64,000 nucleotides of DNA, taken from Elgaria multicarinata webbii. Lineage: Eukaryota; Chordata; Lepidosauria; Squamata; Anguidae. Shown one piece after another: positions 39,301 to 51,624 of this stretch (positions are counted from its first letter, which is position 1; the number at the start of each line of letters is the position of its first letter). The DNA lies in the NCBI RefSeq assembly GCF_023053635.1, contig NC_086179.1, positions 5,160,001-5,224,000 of the forward strand. Reading direction: 5' to 3'. The notes under the pieces are model-generated. The model ran no database searches and was not told the DNA's origin. It saw only the letters and a list, made by a program, of their open reading frames with translations. Position numbers and translations under genes: made by a program.

Positions 39301-42300
39301 TGCCGGATAAACCAACGTTCCCCTGTGAATATATATATTTTTGGACAAGGTTAGTTCTGTTCATACATCACATGCATAATTACGACCAGCAAGATATACG
39401 TGTTGGAAGAACACTAGCAAAATTAGCAGCACAACCCCATGTGTGTGTGTGTGTTTACTCTCAGTCCATCGAATTCAATGGGGCTTTCCTCCCAGGTTTG
39501 CCCTCGTGTTCGCAAGTGGATAGAGGATGGCTGCCTCAGTGAATGCCAGCTACGCTGCCGACAAAAAGTGGGCGCTCACAGCTGGCACATAGGACAAGTA
39601 GTCAACATATGCTGAGGTGTGTTTTTTTAACTGGCCCCAGAATAGTTGTTTTAAATGGATATTGCTGTTTTTATGCCTTAGATGGTTTTAAATTTCTGTA
39701 TATTTGTTTTTAATGTTCACTTTTTAAAAAGTTTTGAGGCCTGGGCCTCAGTTGAAGCCGCCGCTGGACTGCAAAAGACGCAGGTAAGCCCCCCTGCCCC
39801 CTTACCTGGCTCCACTGCTGTCGCCACACAGACTGCGGTGGTGGCGGCAGAGCCAGGTAAGCCCCCCTCCCCCCACTTACCTGCATCCGTCGTGATACGC
39901 CAGCGGCTTCAATTGAGGCTCAGGCCTGCTTCCACTTTGAGGCCTGGGCCTCAGTTGTAGCCACTGCCGGACTGCGATGGAGGCAGGTAAGCCCCACCCC
40001 CTAATCTGGCTCCACCACCATCGCCACAGGGACTGCATCATCGGAGCCAGGTAAGCCCCCTCCCCCCCACTTATCTGTGTCTGTCATGGGTGGCAGCTTC
40101 AACTGAGGCCCAGGCCTCAAGCCAGAAGCAGGCCTGCTTCCGCTTTGAGGATTGGGCCTCAGTTGAAGCCGCCGGCAGACCACAATGGAGGCAAGTAAGC
40201 CCCCCTCTCCCCTTACCTGTCTCCGCCACAGCCGCACAAACTGCGGCGGCGGTGCCGACGCCAAGTAAGCCCCCTCCCCCCCCACTTACCTGCGTTCAGA
40301 GCGCCAGATCAAGGCGAAGCGATGCACTTTGCCTCGATCTGCAGCTCCCATGATCCGATTCAGATTCGCCCTTAGCGGATGCAAATCGGGTTGCTTTGCT
40401 CCCGATTCGGGGATCCGAATCGGAGCGGAGCACAGCCCTACAAACTACCGTAAGTGAAGAATCATGAGCACACAATAAAGGCCTCATGTCTTGGCCTAAT
40501 TCAGCAGGCCTCTTTTGAAATTCTGATATTCTCTCTAGCTCCATGCATTGCGTTAACTGGGCACAGCTGCTGGGCTGGAGGATCCAATGCTGTGTGACAA
40601 AACCTATCCTCTAGGTCAGCCTTCTCTGAAACTGGTGCCCTCCAGATGTGTTGGAACAGATCTGCAGAACACATCTGGAGGACACCAGGTTGGGGAAGGC
40701 TGCTGTTCTTTTGCCATTCTTTTTTAATGGCACGTACCGGAAAAAGAAAAGAAATGAAAAGGCCATCTTTGCTTGATTCTGTTACAGACATCCCGTTTCA
40801 CACCACTTTCCTGTCTTTCTTTTCTTGACAGACAGATGTCACCCATTCTTCCAACTCACCCTTTCTCCTGGCTCTCCCTTCAGTCCGAGTTGACCCGGAA
40901 TACCAAAACCTGGACTCCCCTGTAGAGATCAAGCCAAAATCAAAGCTGGTTTAAGCATTTTTCACTCTCCTTTGAAAACATGTTGCAGGGAAAGAGGTCC
41001 AGATGGTTTCACACAGAGAGAGAGAGAGAAAAGCGCAACAGCAACGTGTTTGAAGGAGAGAAGGAAATACTTGACTTTGAGGGTGAAAACATGATTTTGA
41101 GTCAGAATGAGGCAGATGGAGCAGAGACACAGTTCGCCTAGACCGTCTTTTGAACTAGGGTGAGACGTCTGGCATTGCTATTTGAATGACAGTTGTTCTT
41201 TTTAATTTGCACCTGTACTTCTAAATGTGCATGTGCAAATATTAGGCAAATCTGCGTCCTCTTGTTTTGGGTGATGCACTTCTTTTTTGGCAACCCTATA
41301 ATGTCCCTGACCAGGCATCATTACTGAGCATTGGGGGGGGGTGCAGGGGGGTGATAGTGATCACTACCCCAAAAATAGGCAGAGAACAGTCAGAGATGTT
41401 CTTCAAAATGGTCTTCTTTTTCAAGGGGGGGGGGGAAATCTCAGGGAAAGATCATCTCACCTTCCAAAAAAGAAAGAGGAGGAGGAGGACACAGAGAATA
41501 AGCATTTTTTAGGGATAAAAACACAGGAGAAGCAAGGGTTCAGTGTCCCGGCCTCACCCGCCTCTGATGGACCTTAATGGCAGGCCTGCGGACAGGGCTA
41601 TTGAGGCTAATTTTAAGGCCTGGGCAGGGCCGGCGCTACCATAGAGGCCACTCAGGCAGCCGCCTAGAGCGCCAAGGTAAGGGGGCGCCGCACGCCGCAC
41701 CCGGAAGCTGCTCTCCCACAGCGGCTCTGAGAAGGCGACTTCCAGGCGTGCCGTTCCGAAGCCGCCCGCCTGCCCGCCCCAGCACCCTGGCTTCACTTCG
41801 GCTGGGCGCCCTGCCACGACACAGGCTCTGAACACCAGGCCTGGCCGCGGCTACTCCCTGCTCAAGCCAAGCACCACCGCTTGATACGCCTGAGGCGAGG
41901 GACAAACACCGCCTTTCTCCAAACTATGTGGAAAAAGGGGTTAAATGGAGAAGGATTTCGATAATAAAATAATGTGCTGTGAATTATATGCGCTGAGGTG
42001 AATGATTGTCAGAGTGGGTGCTAAATGTGTAAACTTCAGATGATAAATGCCAAACAGACACGTGGGATTTTTGTGGTAGTTAAAAACAAAATAATTAAAA
42101 TTTATTTTTAAAAGTTCACAAGCTTTGTTTCAAATAAAACATTTAAAAACCTTTTTGAAACCTTTCATCCAATCCTTCCACCCATTCACATACGCGCTTT
42201 CCTTTCTCTCACACAATCACTCTTGAGCTTTCTTTATTAGCAGTATTGTTTAATATACGTCAACTATGTGCACACCACACTCCATAGACACCACTCTCTA

Positions 42301-45300
42301 CACTGAACCTCAAATTCTCCAGAACTTAAGTACTCTAAACACAGAGAGCACTAAAGACCTAAAAAGTCACCCTCAATCCCCTCACTCATTCCCTTATATA
42401 TCCTCCCCACCCTCCCCAGACATTCTAACTCCGCCCACTCAGGCCAACATTCTAAAAACCACAGACTTACAAACTGCAGACATACATTTGGGAACTGACT
42501 TGTGGGGTGTAACGCCACACGCCCCCCAGCTGAAGTGAAGCCACGCCCCCCCAAGCGTCCTGGCTTCGCTTTGGCTGGGTGGGCGCCCAGCCAAAGCGAA
42601 GCCAGAATGCTGGGGTGGGCAGGGGGCTTCGGAACGGCGCATCCAAAAGTCGCTCTCCCAGAGCGGCTTCCAGCCGTGCGCGCCGTTCTAAAGGCAGCCC
42701 CCGCTCCTGGGTGTGGGTGTGGGTGGGTGAAAGCAGCTCACCTGCCTAGGGCACAAAATAGTCTGGCACCGGCCCTGGGCCTGGGCAGGTTCATATGGGT
42801 GCAGGCAGTCTTTCAAACAACCTAGTCTCAAACTGTTTAGGACTGTATGTCTGGAAATGAATAGGTGGCAAATGCAGCTTGTACAGGATTGGATTTATAT
42901 GCACAAGAGCATTCTAGCAGTTGAACTCTCCAAACCTTCTTTAATAAAGACCCAGTTCAGACGACACGCTAAGCCACGAGGGTTAAGCATTTTGGACATT
43001 ATGGCTTAGCGTGTCGGGTGAACCATGACTTAGTGTGCCATGTGAACCATTCCTAACCACAGTGGCCATATAACCACGGTTGAAACACGCTCACTAACCA
43101 TTTGCTGCAAAAGAGTTAGCAGCCTAACCATGGCTTAGCGGGTCATCTGAACAGGCCCAAAGAGTGCATTGCAGCAAAGGGGGGCTTTTTCCTACGGGGC
43201 TGATTTTGCAAAGATAATATATCAGTCATAGATCTTGGATTTGGCAGGATCCCTAGAAAGCGAGAAGGTGGGAGATAGTCAGCCCAGCACCAGTTGCAAA
43301 ATGCTCCTGGTTTTAGTTTTCGTAATTGGATTATTTTCTCCGTGTCTTAAAAATGGCTTTAAGGTTTTCATGGTTATTTTGGGTAAGCTGACTTGGCAGG
43401 GCTGTGCCCTGGCACTCAGCATACAAGCCCTTTAAAAGAAGAAATTAATTTTAAAAAGAAAGAGATTTACCTTCTCTCCCTTTTCTCCTGGCTCTCCTGG
43501 AATTCCCTTAGGACCCAAAGGGCCGACCGGCCCAATATCCCCCTGTACATAAGAACAAAAAAGATAGTTCAGTGCTATTTCCAAAGAGTGTTTTTTAGGA
43601 ACCCTTAAAGCAGTGGTGGCTGGTGGCTCCGGCATCAGTGGGGTGGTGAATCCATTCTGGGTCAGAACCAGTCAGAACTCTAAAGGAGCTGTCGAAGGCC
43701 TTGGATGGCTCCTTTAGAGTTCTGACTGGGTTTGGCTGCATAGGAAGTGAAGCCCTTCTCTGTTTGGTAGAAAGCCATTGTAATAGTCTCCTCAGGGACT
43801 AGTACCTGTGCTTCCATCCTGGCGATGGTGCAGGGTGCAACCTTTCACCTGTGGCTAAAATGGAAACACAGGATACTGACTTCTTCCCAGGCTAGCAAAT
43901 TAATTGCAGGCCAGTCACTTTGACAGGCTTGTTCACACAGCTGACTCAACGTGAATGGTGTGGGCGGTGGGATCGCGCTTGCTGGTCTCGATTTGGGTCA
44001 TTCAACATACCAGCAGCACAAAGCCTTCATGCAACTGGGAGCACTGCAGAGCATATAGATCTTGGGCGTACACAGGTAAAAGCATGTACAGGACTCCTGT
44101 CTCTCTTGAAGCAGGTCTGTGCCTTAGAACATGTCCCAGCAGTGTCTTTTGCAGCACATGGGGTGTGTGTGTGTGGGTGTTCTATGACAGCTGGACAGAG
44201 ATTCCTCATACAACAAGATAGCATGGAAAAGGTTGCCTGGCTGGTAAAAGAATAAAAACTCACTGGCTTGGTGTAACGTTTTCCTAGTAGGACTTGCTTG
44301 TAGGACTCCAAACAGCTCTTTGCTGCTGCACCATCCATACTAACTAGGGATGGATTGACTCACCACAGTCTGGGGGTCATCATCCACTCACCTCACAATG
44401 CGAGTCCCTAGATGGCTCATCAAGCAACTGACAAACACCGCATGACCGTCCGTCCATGTTCTAAGCTGCCAAAATGGCCGCTCGGGACATTCCAGTAAAT
44501 AATTGTTGTACCTGCAAAGGGGCCATTTACAAAACATTACGGGTGTAAATGGCCCATTTACGCCAGCAATGTTGCATACATAGCCCCTTTACAGCCACAG
44601 TCTATGCAGTGTTACTTTTCTAGAAAGTCCTGAGCTGCCATTTTGCGTAAAAATGGCAACTTCGGGAAGGAGCGGCCAGCCGACCCCCATTCATGGACCA
44701 CACAGCACTTGGTGAACAGGTGTGGTAAGTGCTGTGTGGTCCACGAATGGGGAGCTGGAGGGCTGGGGTGGTAAGCAGACTCCACCCCCATATTGGACGC
44801 CCAAGACATTCCTAATTACCTCAACCTCATTTGTTTCCTAATGCAAACATATGAAAGAACAGATGGGAGACGGATAATGTTTACAACGAGCCCAGGACAA
44901 GATGTAATCCAACAAGGCTCTCTTTATGGCAGAAAAATGTAAGAGGCAGAAATGCTCTCAAATCCACTGCTTGTAAGCCATTTTTATTTCAGATATATCT
45001 AAAACCTGGCTGTGGATTTTGACACTGGTCCGGTGCACAACCCCTCCGTCCCACCCCCTCAATCGCCAACATACCCTTAGCATCACTTACCCTGGCCCCT
45101 TTTTTGCCAGAAGGTCCCACCACCTATAGATTAAAGAGACCACGTGAGAGTGTTGCAACCCATTCTGAACCATCTGTCAGGGATGCTTTAGGGTGGATTC
45201 CTGCATGGAGCAGGAGGTTGGACTCGATGGCCTTGTAGGCCCCTTCCCACTCTGATTCTATGAACCATATCTTAGAGGAGAGCAGGGGTGTCTATGTCAC

Positions 45301-48300
45301 CTTATTCTGCATCCCAGTGACTGGACAGCCATCTGTCAGGGATGCTTTAAGGTGGATTCCTGCATGGAGCAGGGGGTTGGACTCGATGGCCTTGTAGGCC
45401 CCTTCCAACTCTACGATTCTCTGATTCTATGAACCATATCTTAGAGGAGAGCAGGGGTGTCTATGTCACCTTATTCTGCATCCCAGTGACTGGACAGCCA
45501 TCTGTCAGGGATGCTTTAAGGTGGATTCCTGCATGGAGCAGGGGGTTGGACTCGATGGCCTTGTAGGCCCCTTCCCACTCTACCCTTCTAGGATTCTGCT
45601 CTTCATTCCAGAAGGCCAGAAATACCATGACTGCGCCCATTGTGGCAAATCCCACAAAATGTTATCTCTTGATGAATCAATGATGTGGAGCATGGCTGCC
45701 GACATCTTGTGTGCCTTTTGCCACATATGGGTTGAGGCCACTGTAGAAACCTTGCGCTGGGCATCTGGTTATTGCTCTGTCACTCATGTTTCAAACCTTG
45801 TCGGTGCAGCCATCTGTCAGGGATGCTTTGAGGTGGATTCCTGCATGGAGCAGGGGGTTGGACTTGATGGCCTTGTAGGCCCCTTCCAACTCTACTATTC
45901 TATGGCCACAGCTAGACCTAAGGTTTATCCTGGGATCATCCAGGGTTCGCCCCTGCCTGAGCACTGGATCCCCTGTGTGTCACCTAGATGAACAGGTTTG
46001 ACCTCTGGACGATCCAGGGATAAAGCTTAGGTCTAGCTATGGCCTATGATTCATCTGATGCAGCATGTGAAGTTGCTTCAATGGGGTGTTCTCTCCTGTT
46101 CTAAACATGTATTGTTGTAGAGCAGCATTGGACAGCTTTGGGAGCTCTATGGACCATCTTTGCACCCCTGACTCCCCTGCGTCAGGCCACAGTCTTGCCA
46201 CCACCACTAGCCCCTTTGGAAACTCACCCATTAGCCAACGATTTTCAGTGGCAAATCTCTATGAAAATCATAGCACTCTTTGGCTGATGACTTACGGTGG
46301 CAAATTGAGGACTTCCCCACCACCACCACCAATTACAACAGCTGGGATTGTTTAGTATGAAAAAAGGAGGCTGAGGGGAGACATGCGAGAGGTGTACAAA
46401 ATTGTGCATGTGTGGAGAATGTGGAGAGGGAGACATTTTTCTCCTTCTCCCATAATACTAGAACCCGATGCAGTCATGCCATGAAGCTGATGGGTGGCAA
46501 ATTCACGTAGCACAAAGCTAAACTATGGAATTCGCTACCACAAGATGCAGTGATGGCCACCAATCTGGATGGCAGATGACACAAAATTGGGTGGGATAGC
46601 TAATACCCTGGAAGACAGAAACAAACTTCAAAGTGATCTTGATAGGCTGGAGTGCTGGGCTGAAAACAACAGGATGAAATTGAATAGGGATAAATGCCAA
46701 GAAAGGCTGCTAGAAAGGCCAATGCTATTTTGGGCTGCATTAATAGAAGTACAGCTTCCAAATCGCGTGAGGTACTGGTTCCTCTCTATTCGGCCCTGGT
46801 TAGGCCGGTTAGATTGAATAAGATAAGTGATCAACATTCAGCAAATTGTTGGAGAGGTTGTGGGGAAAAAGGAACGTATTTACATATGTGGTGGCAATGC
46901 AAATATGTACAAAGATTATGGAAGATGGTGTTCTCAGAAATCGAAGAAATAGTGGGAATGAAAATAGAACAAACACCAAAAATAGCATTGCTGTCACTAT
47001 TTGAAGATATAAAGTGTGGAAAAGGAACTATAGAGCTGATATCGAGTTTGTTGGTTGCAGCACGACTGATGGTAGCTAGGAACTGGAAGTACAGCTTCCA
47101 AATCGCGTGAGGTACTGGTTCCTCTCTATTCGGCCCTGGTTAGGCCTCATCTAGAGTATTGCGTCCAGTTCTGGGCTCCACAATTCAAGAAGGACGCAGA
47201 CAAGCTGGAGCGTGTTCAGAGGAGGGCAACCAGGATGATCAGGGGTCTGGAAGCAAAGCCCTATGAAGAGAGACTGAAAGAACTGGGCTTGTTTAGCCTG
47301 GAGAAGAGAAGATTGAGGGGAGACATGATAGCACTCTTCAAATACTTAAAGGTTGTCACACAGAGGAGGGCCAGGATCTCTTCTCGATTCTCCCAGAGTG
47401 CAGGACACGGAATAACGGGCTCAAGTTAAAGGAAGCCAGATTCCATCTGGACATCAGGAAAAACTTCCTGACTGTTAGAGCAGTACGACAATGGAATCCG
47501 TTACCTAGGGAGGTGGTGGGCTCTCCCACACTAGAGGCCTTCAAGAGGCAGCTGGACAACCCTCTGTCAGGGATGTTTTAGGGTGGATTCCTGCATTGAG
47601 CAGGGGGTTGGACTCGATGGCCTTGTAGGCCCCTTCCAACTCTGCTATTCTATGATTCTATGAAAAGGGGGCTGGATAAATTCCTGGAGGAGAAGGCTAT
47701 CAAGGGCTACTAGTCCTGATGGCTATGTGCTACCTCCAGTATCAGAAGCAGTAAACCTGTATACACCAGTCACTGGGGAACATGGGTGGGAGGGTGCTGT
47801 TGCACTCATGTCCTGCTTGTGGGATTCCCATGGGCGGCTGGTTGACTACTGTGTGAACAGAGTCCTGGACTACAGATGGAGCCTTGATCTGATCCAGCTG
47901 GGCTCATCTTACGTTCCTATGAGACGATGGGCAACTTATGAAATCAGCTCAGCTCGAAATTAAACCAAGCTACTATTTCTGACTTTTAGGGACTTGCTGA
48001 GCTTATTATCATAGCCTCGTGTGGCGCAGAGCGGTAAAGCAGCAGTTTCTGCAGCTGAAACTCTCCCCACGGCCTGAGTTCGATCCCAGCGGAAGCTGGT
48101 TTCAGGCAGCCGGCTTGGGTCGACTCAGCCTTCCATCCTCCCGAGGTCGGTAAAATGAGTACCCAGTTAGCTGGGGGAAAGGGAATCACGGCCGGGGAAG
48201 GCAATGGCAAACCACCCCACTATAAGGCCTGCCAAGAAAACGTCAGCGAAAGCTGGCGTCCCTCCTAGAGTCAGCAATGACTCAGTGCTTGCACGAGAGG

Positions 48301-49842
48301 TTCCTTTCCTTTCCTGAGCTTATTACTGAGCTTATTTCTGAGCCAATTCAATTTGGGCTAGGGAAAACTTGTCGATCCCATACTTACCCCCATAGCTGGA
48401 GCACCAGGAAATCCTTGGATGCCCTGATAAGGATGGGGGAAAGTCAGAATATGCCATAACAATGAACAGGTGCAATCCTAGGCACATGTCTTTGTGCAAA
48501 GGTCCCACTGAAGTCAATAGGATTTACATCTGAGTAAACATGCATAGGGGGAGACTGCAGGGAAGGTTTGCGCAACCAGCAGAGGCAAGTCAAGCTACTG
48601 TGAAACTCAAAGTATCAAATTGAAGTTTGCCAACAGTTGAAACCCACTGTGAAAAATGTGGATTTTGGAATTCAACATTCAGATGTACGTAAGAACAAAA
48701 ATGAAATAGCAATGTTAATTTTTTGACAGCTTTTTCTTTGGGAGGATGCATTGGAGTCACATGGGAGGGAGTGTTTGCATTTCAAAAATCCCATTCCATT
48801 CATAAAACGTAAGGCAGCCTTCCTCAGCCTGTTGCTCCCCAGGTGTTTTGGACTACATCTCCCAGCATTCCTGACCATTGGTCATATTAGCAAAGGCTGA
48901 TGGGAGTTAATCATCTGGAGGGCACTAGGTTGGGGAAGGCTGAAACAACAGCATGATCATCCATTGATGAGAATGGAAGAACGAAACATGTGGTCTTAAT
49001 ACTCCCATTGAAATCAATGGGGATTAAATAGTGCTTCGTTTGGTCTATATCATAACTTACCCTTATGGGAATGATATCTGAGTTTGTTCCCCAAAAAACC
49101 ATTGGATCCCAAATTTGTAATCTCAGTTTCTGGAAAGCCTAAATACATCATATCTTGTGTCTACTTTCCATTGTGTCTGTTGGGTCACTTAAAATACTTG
49201 ATTTATTATTTTTTATTATTGCATTTATATCCCGCCTTTTCCCCCTCTAAAGAACCCAGGGCGGCGTACATAATCCTCCTCCTTTCCATTTTATCCTTAC
49301 AACAACAACCCTGTGAGGTGGGTTGGGCTGAGAGTCTGTGACTGGCCCAAAGTCACCCAGTGAGTTTCCATGGCCAAGTGGGGACTAGAACCTGGATCTC
49401 CCGACTCCCAGTCCAACACTCTAACCACTACACCACACTGCCTCTTAAAGACTGGTCTCATGCTGTGAGCAGGATAAACTCTTCAAATCAAGAGTTATTT
49501 AATTCTTTGTTGCAACAAGGGAGAGGGCCTTTTCGGTGGTGGCCCCCTGACTGTGGAATGATCTCCCCGATAAGGCTCGCCTGGCACCAACACTGTTATC
49601 TTTCAGGCGCCAGGTCGAGACTTTTCTTTTCTCCCAGGCATTTAACAGCATTTAACAACACTAAGTTTGTTTTTTAACGGATCCCAGAACTGTTGTTTTT
49701 AAATGGACACTGTTGTTTTTATACTGTTGTTTTTGATGGTTTTAAATTTTGTATATTTTTAATGTTTACTGTTTTTAACTTTTGTAAACCACCCAGAGAG
49801 CTTCGGCTGTGGAGCGGTATATAAATGTAATTAATTAATATA

Positions 49843-49877
<35 letters not shown>

Positions 49878-51576
49878 ATAGTAATAGTAATAAGAAACCA
49901 GAGCCACAAATCTAAAACTGAAATTAAGAAAATGGTGACCTGGCTTGCTTTAATGTTTTAGGGAAATTCAAGTTCCCTCTAATAAATTTGATAAAATATA
50001 AGATTCATTTATTGAAAATACCTTGGTGCGATTGAAATTATACATACAAAGGCTCCAGACCTTGCTGGAGCAATAAACCTGTGTTGAGTAGGAATGGACC
50101 AATCTCTCTATTTTGGTTACAGCTATCAAACATTTTGAAACATGAGCTCTTCTGTCCCATTTCTCCATTTATTTCCAAATTGTCCACACAGAAATTCGCA
50201 AAACTTTTTTGTGTATTTCGCCCAACAAATGCATCTCATATGCATTTCTCCTAATCCGTGCATTTTAAAAAAATGCAATTCCACTTAATGCACAGATTTT
50301 TTTGTGCATTTTTATTGGACAACTGCATCACAATTTTTTTTGGAAAAGTGCAAAACTCTCGGATGATTGCATTTTGATTCATGCATTAGTTTGGGAATCA
50401 GGTCGGTCTGTATTGTAATGTGAACTAAACGAATTTCTCACCTATCCCTTTCCCTGCTGAAGCTCGGTGGATAGCATCATTATACAATTTCGTCACTAGA
50501 TGGCATTCAACTGAATGGAGGCAGAAGTTGTTATATTCTTGTAAAAGAGCCAGACAATATCGTACTTGTGTACGTTTTAAGCAGTGTTCTCTCTAAGCCT
50601 TCTGTGAAAGAGACTTGCCTATTTCCAATGCACGAGGAAGCCTGCCCAATTGAATGTTCCTCTTTAGAATAATAAATAAAGCCCTGCACATAGATTACTA
50701 GTGTGTCAGTGAGAAGACTAGGCTAGACCCTTCCTTGCTGACACACTGTTTTTATATGTATGGGGAATGTATGTGCATATATAGGGGCATTTAAGCATGT
50801 GAACCCCACTCTGCCTTCAGCCTGAAGAGGTGCAGCCTAGATACAGGTTTGCCATCTCACTGAGAACTCAGTTCTTGCTGTCATTGGCTCTCACCACTGG
50901 GTTCCACTGTCCCTCCATGTTTCTTTCACTTCTCGTTCATCTCACAGTGCAGGACATGGAAAAATGGACTCAAGTTACAGGAAGCCAGATTCCGGGTGGA
51001 CATCAGGAAAAGCTTCCTGACTGTTAGAGCAGTACGACAATGGAACCAATGACCTAGGGAGGTTGTGGGCTCTCCCACCCTAAAGGCCTTCAAGAGGCAG
51101 CTGGACAACCCTCTGTCAGGGCTGCTTTAAGGCGGATTCCTGCATTGAGCAGGGGGTTGGACTCGATGGCCTTGTAGGCCCCTTCCAACTCTGCTATTCT
51201 ATGATTCCATGATTCTATGACTTACTTGGTCTCCTTTGGGTCCAACGGGGCCTGGAAGACCCTAAAAAACACCAGAGATGTCCAAAAGATTAAAAATGGA
51301 TTTTAAAAATGCCATATATTAAAAATAATACATAAATAAAGTTCGACACACATCCTGTTTGCCTTACCGCAATTCCTTGAAGACCCTTCAGCCCTGCCTC
51401 TCCACGCTCCCCCTGCAAAAGACAGAATGCAAATCCTCATTATAGAGATGTCGGCAGAACTCAGAGTGGTTTTGCCGGCTCAGCCCACTAGCTTGTGGGT
51501 TTCTGAGCTGGCAAGATTGAGCACACGCTGAGTTGGGCAAATGAATCGTTTCTCGCTTCTTTTTTTATTTGCGCAA

Positions 51577-51624
<48 letters not shown>

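Noticed and set aside
49060-49130. Possible collagen-like exon (GSNGFLGNK on the minus strand) with a downstream GTAAGT
   Set aside because: Only three triplets, it would end in phase 1 while all others are phase 0, and the following residues are not collagenous.
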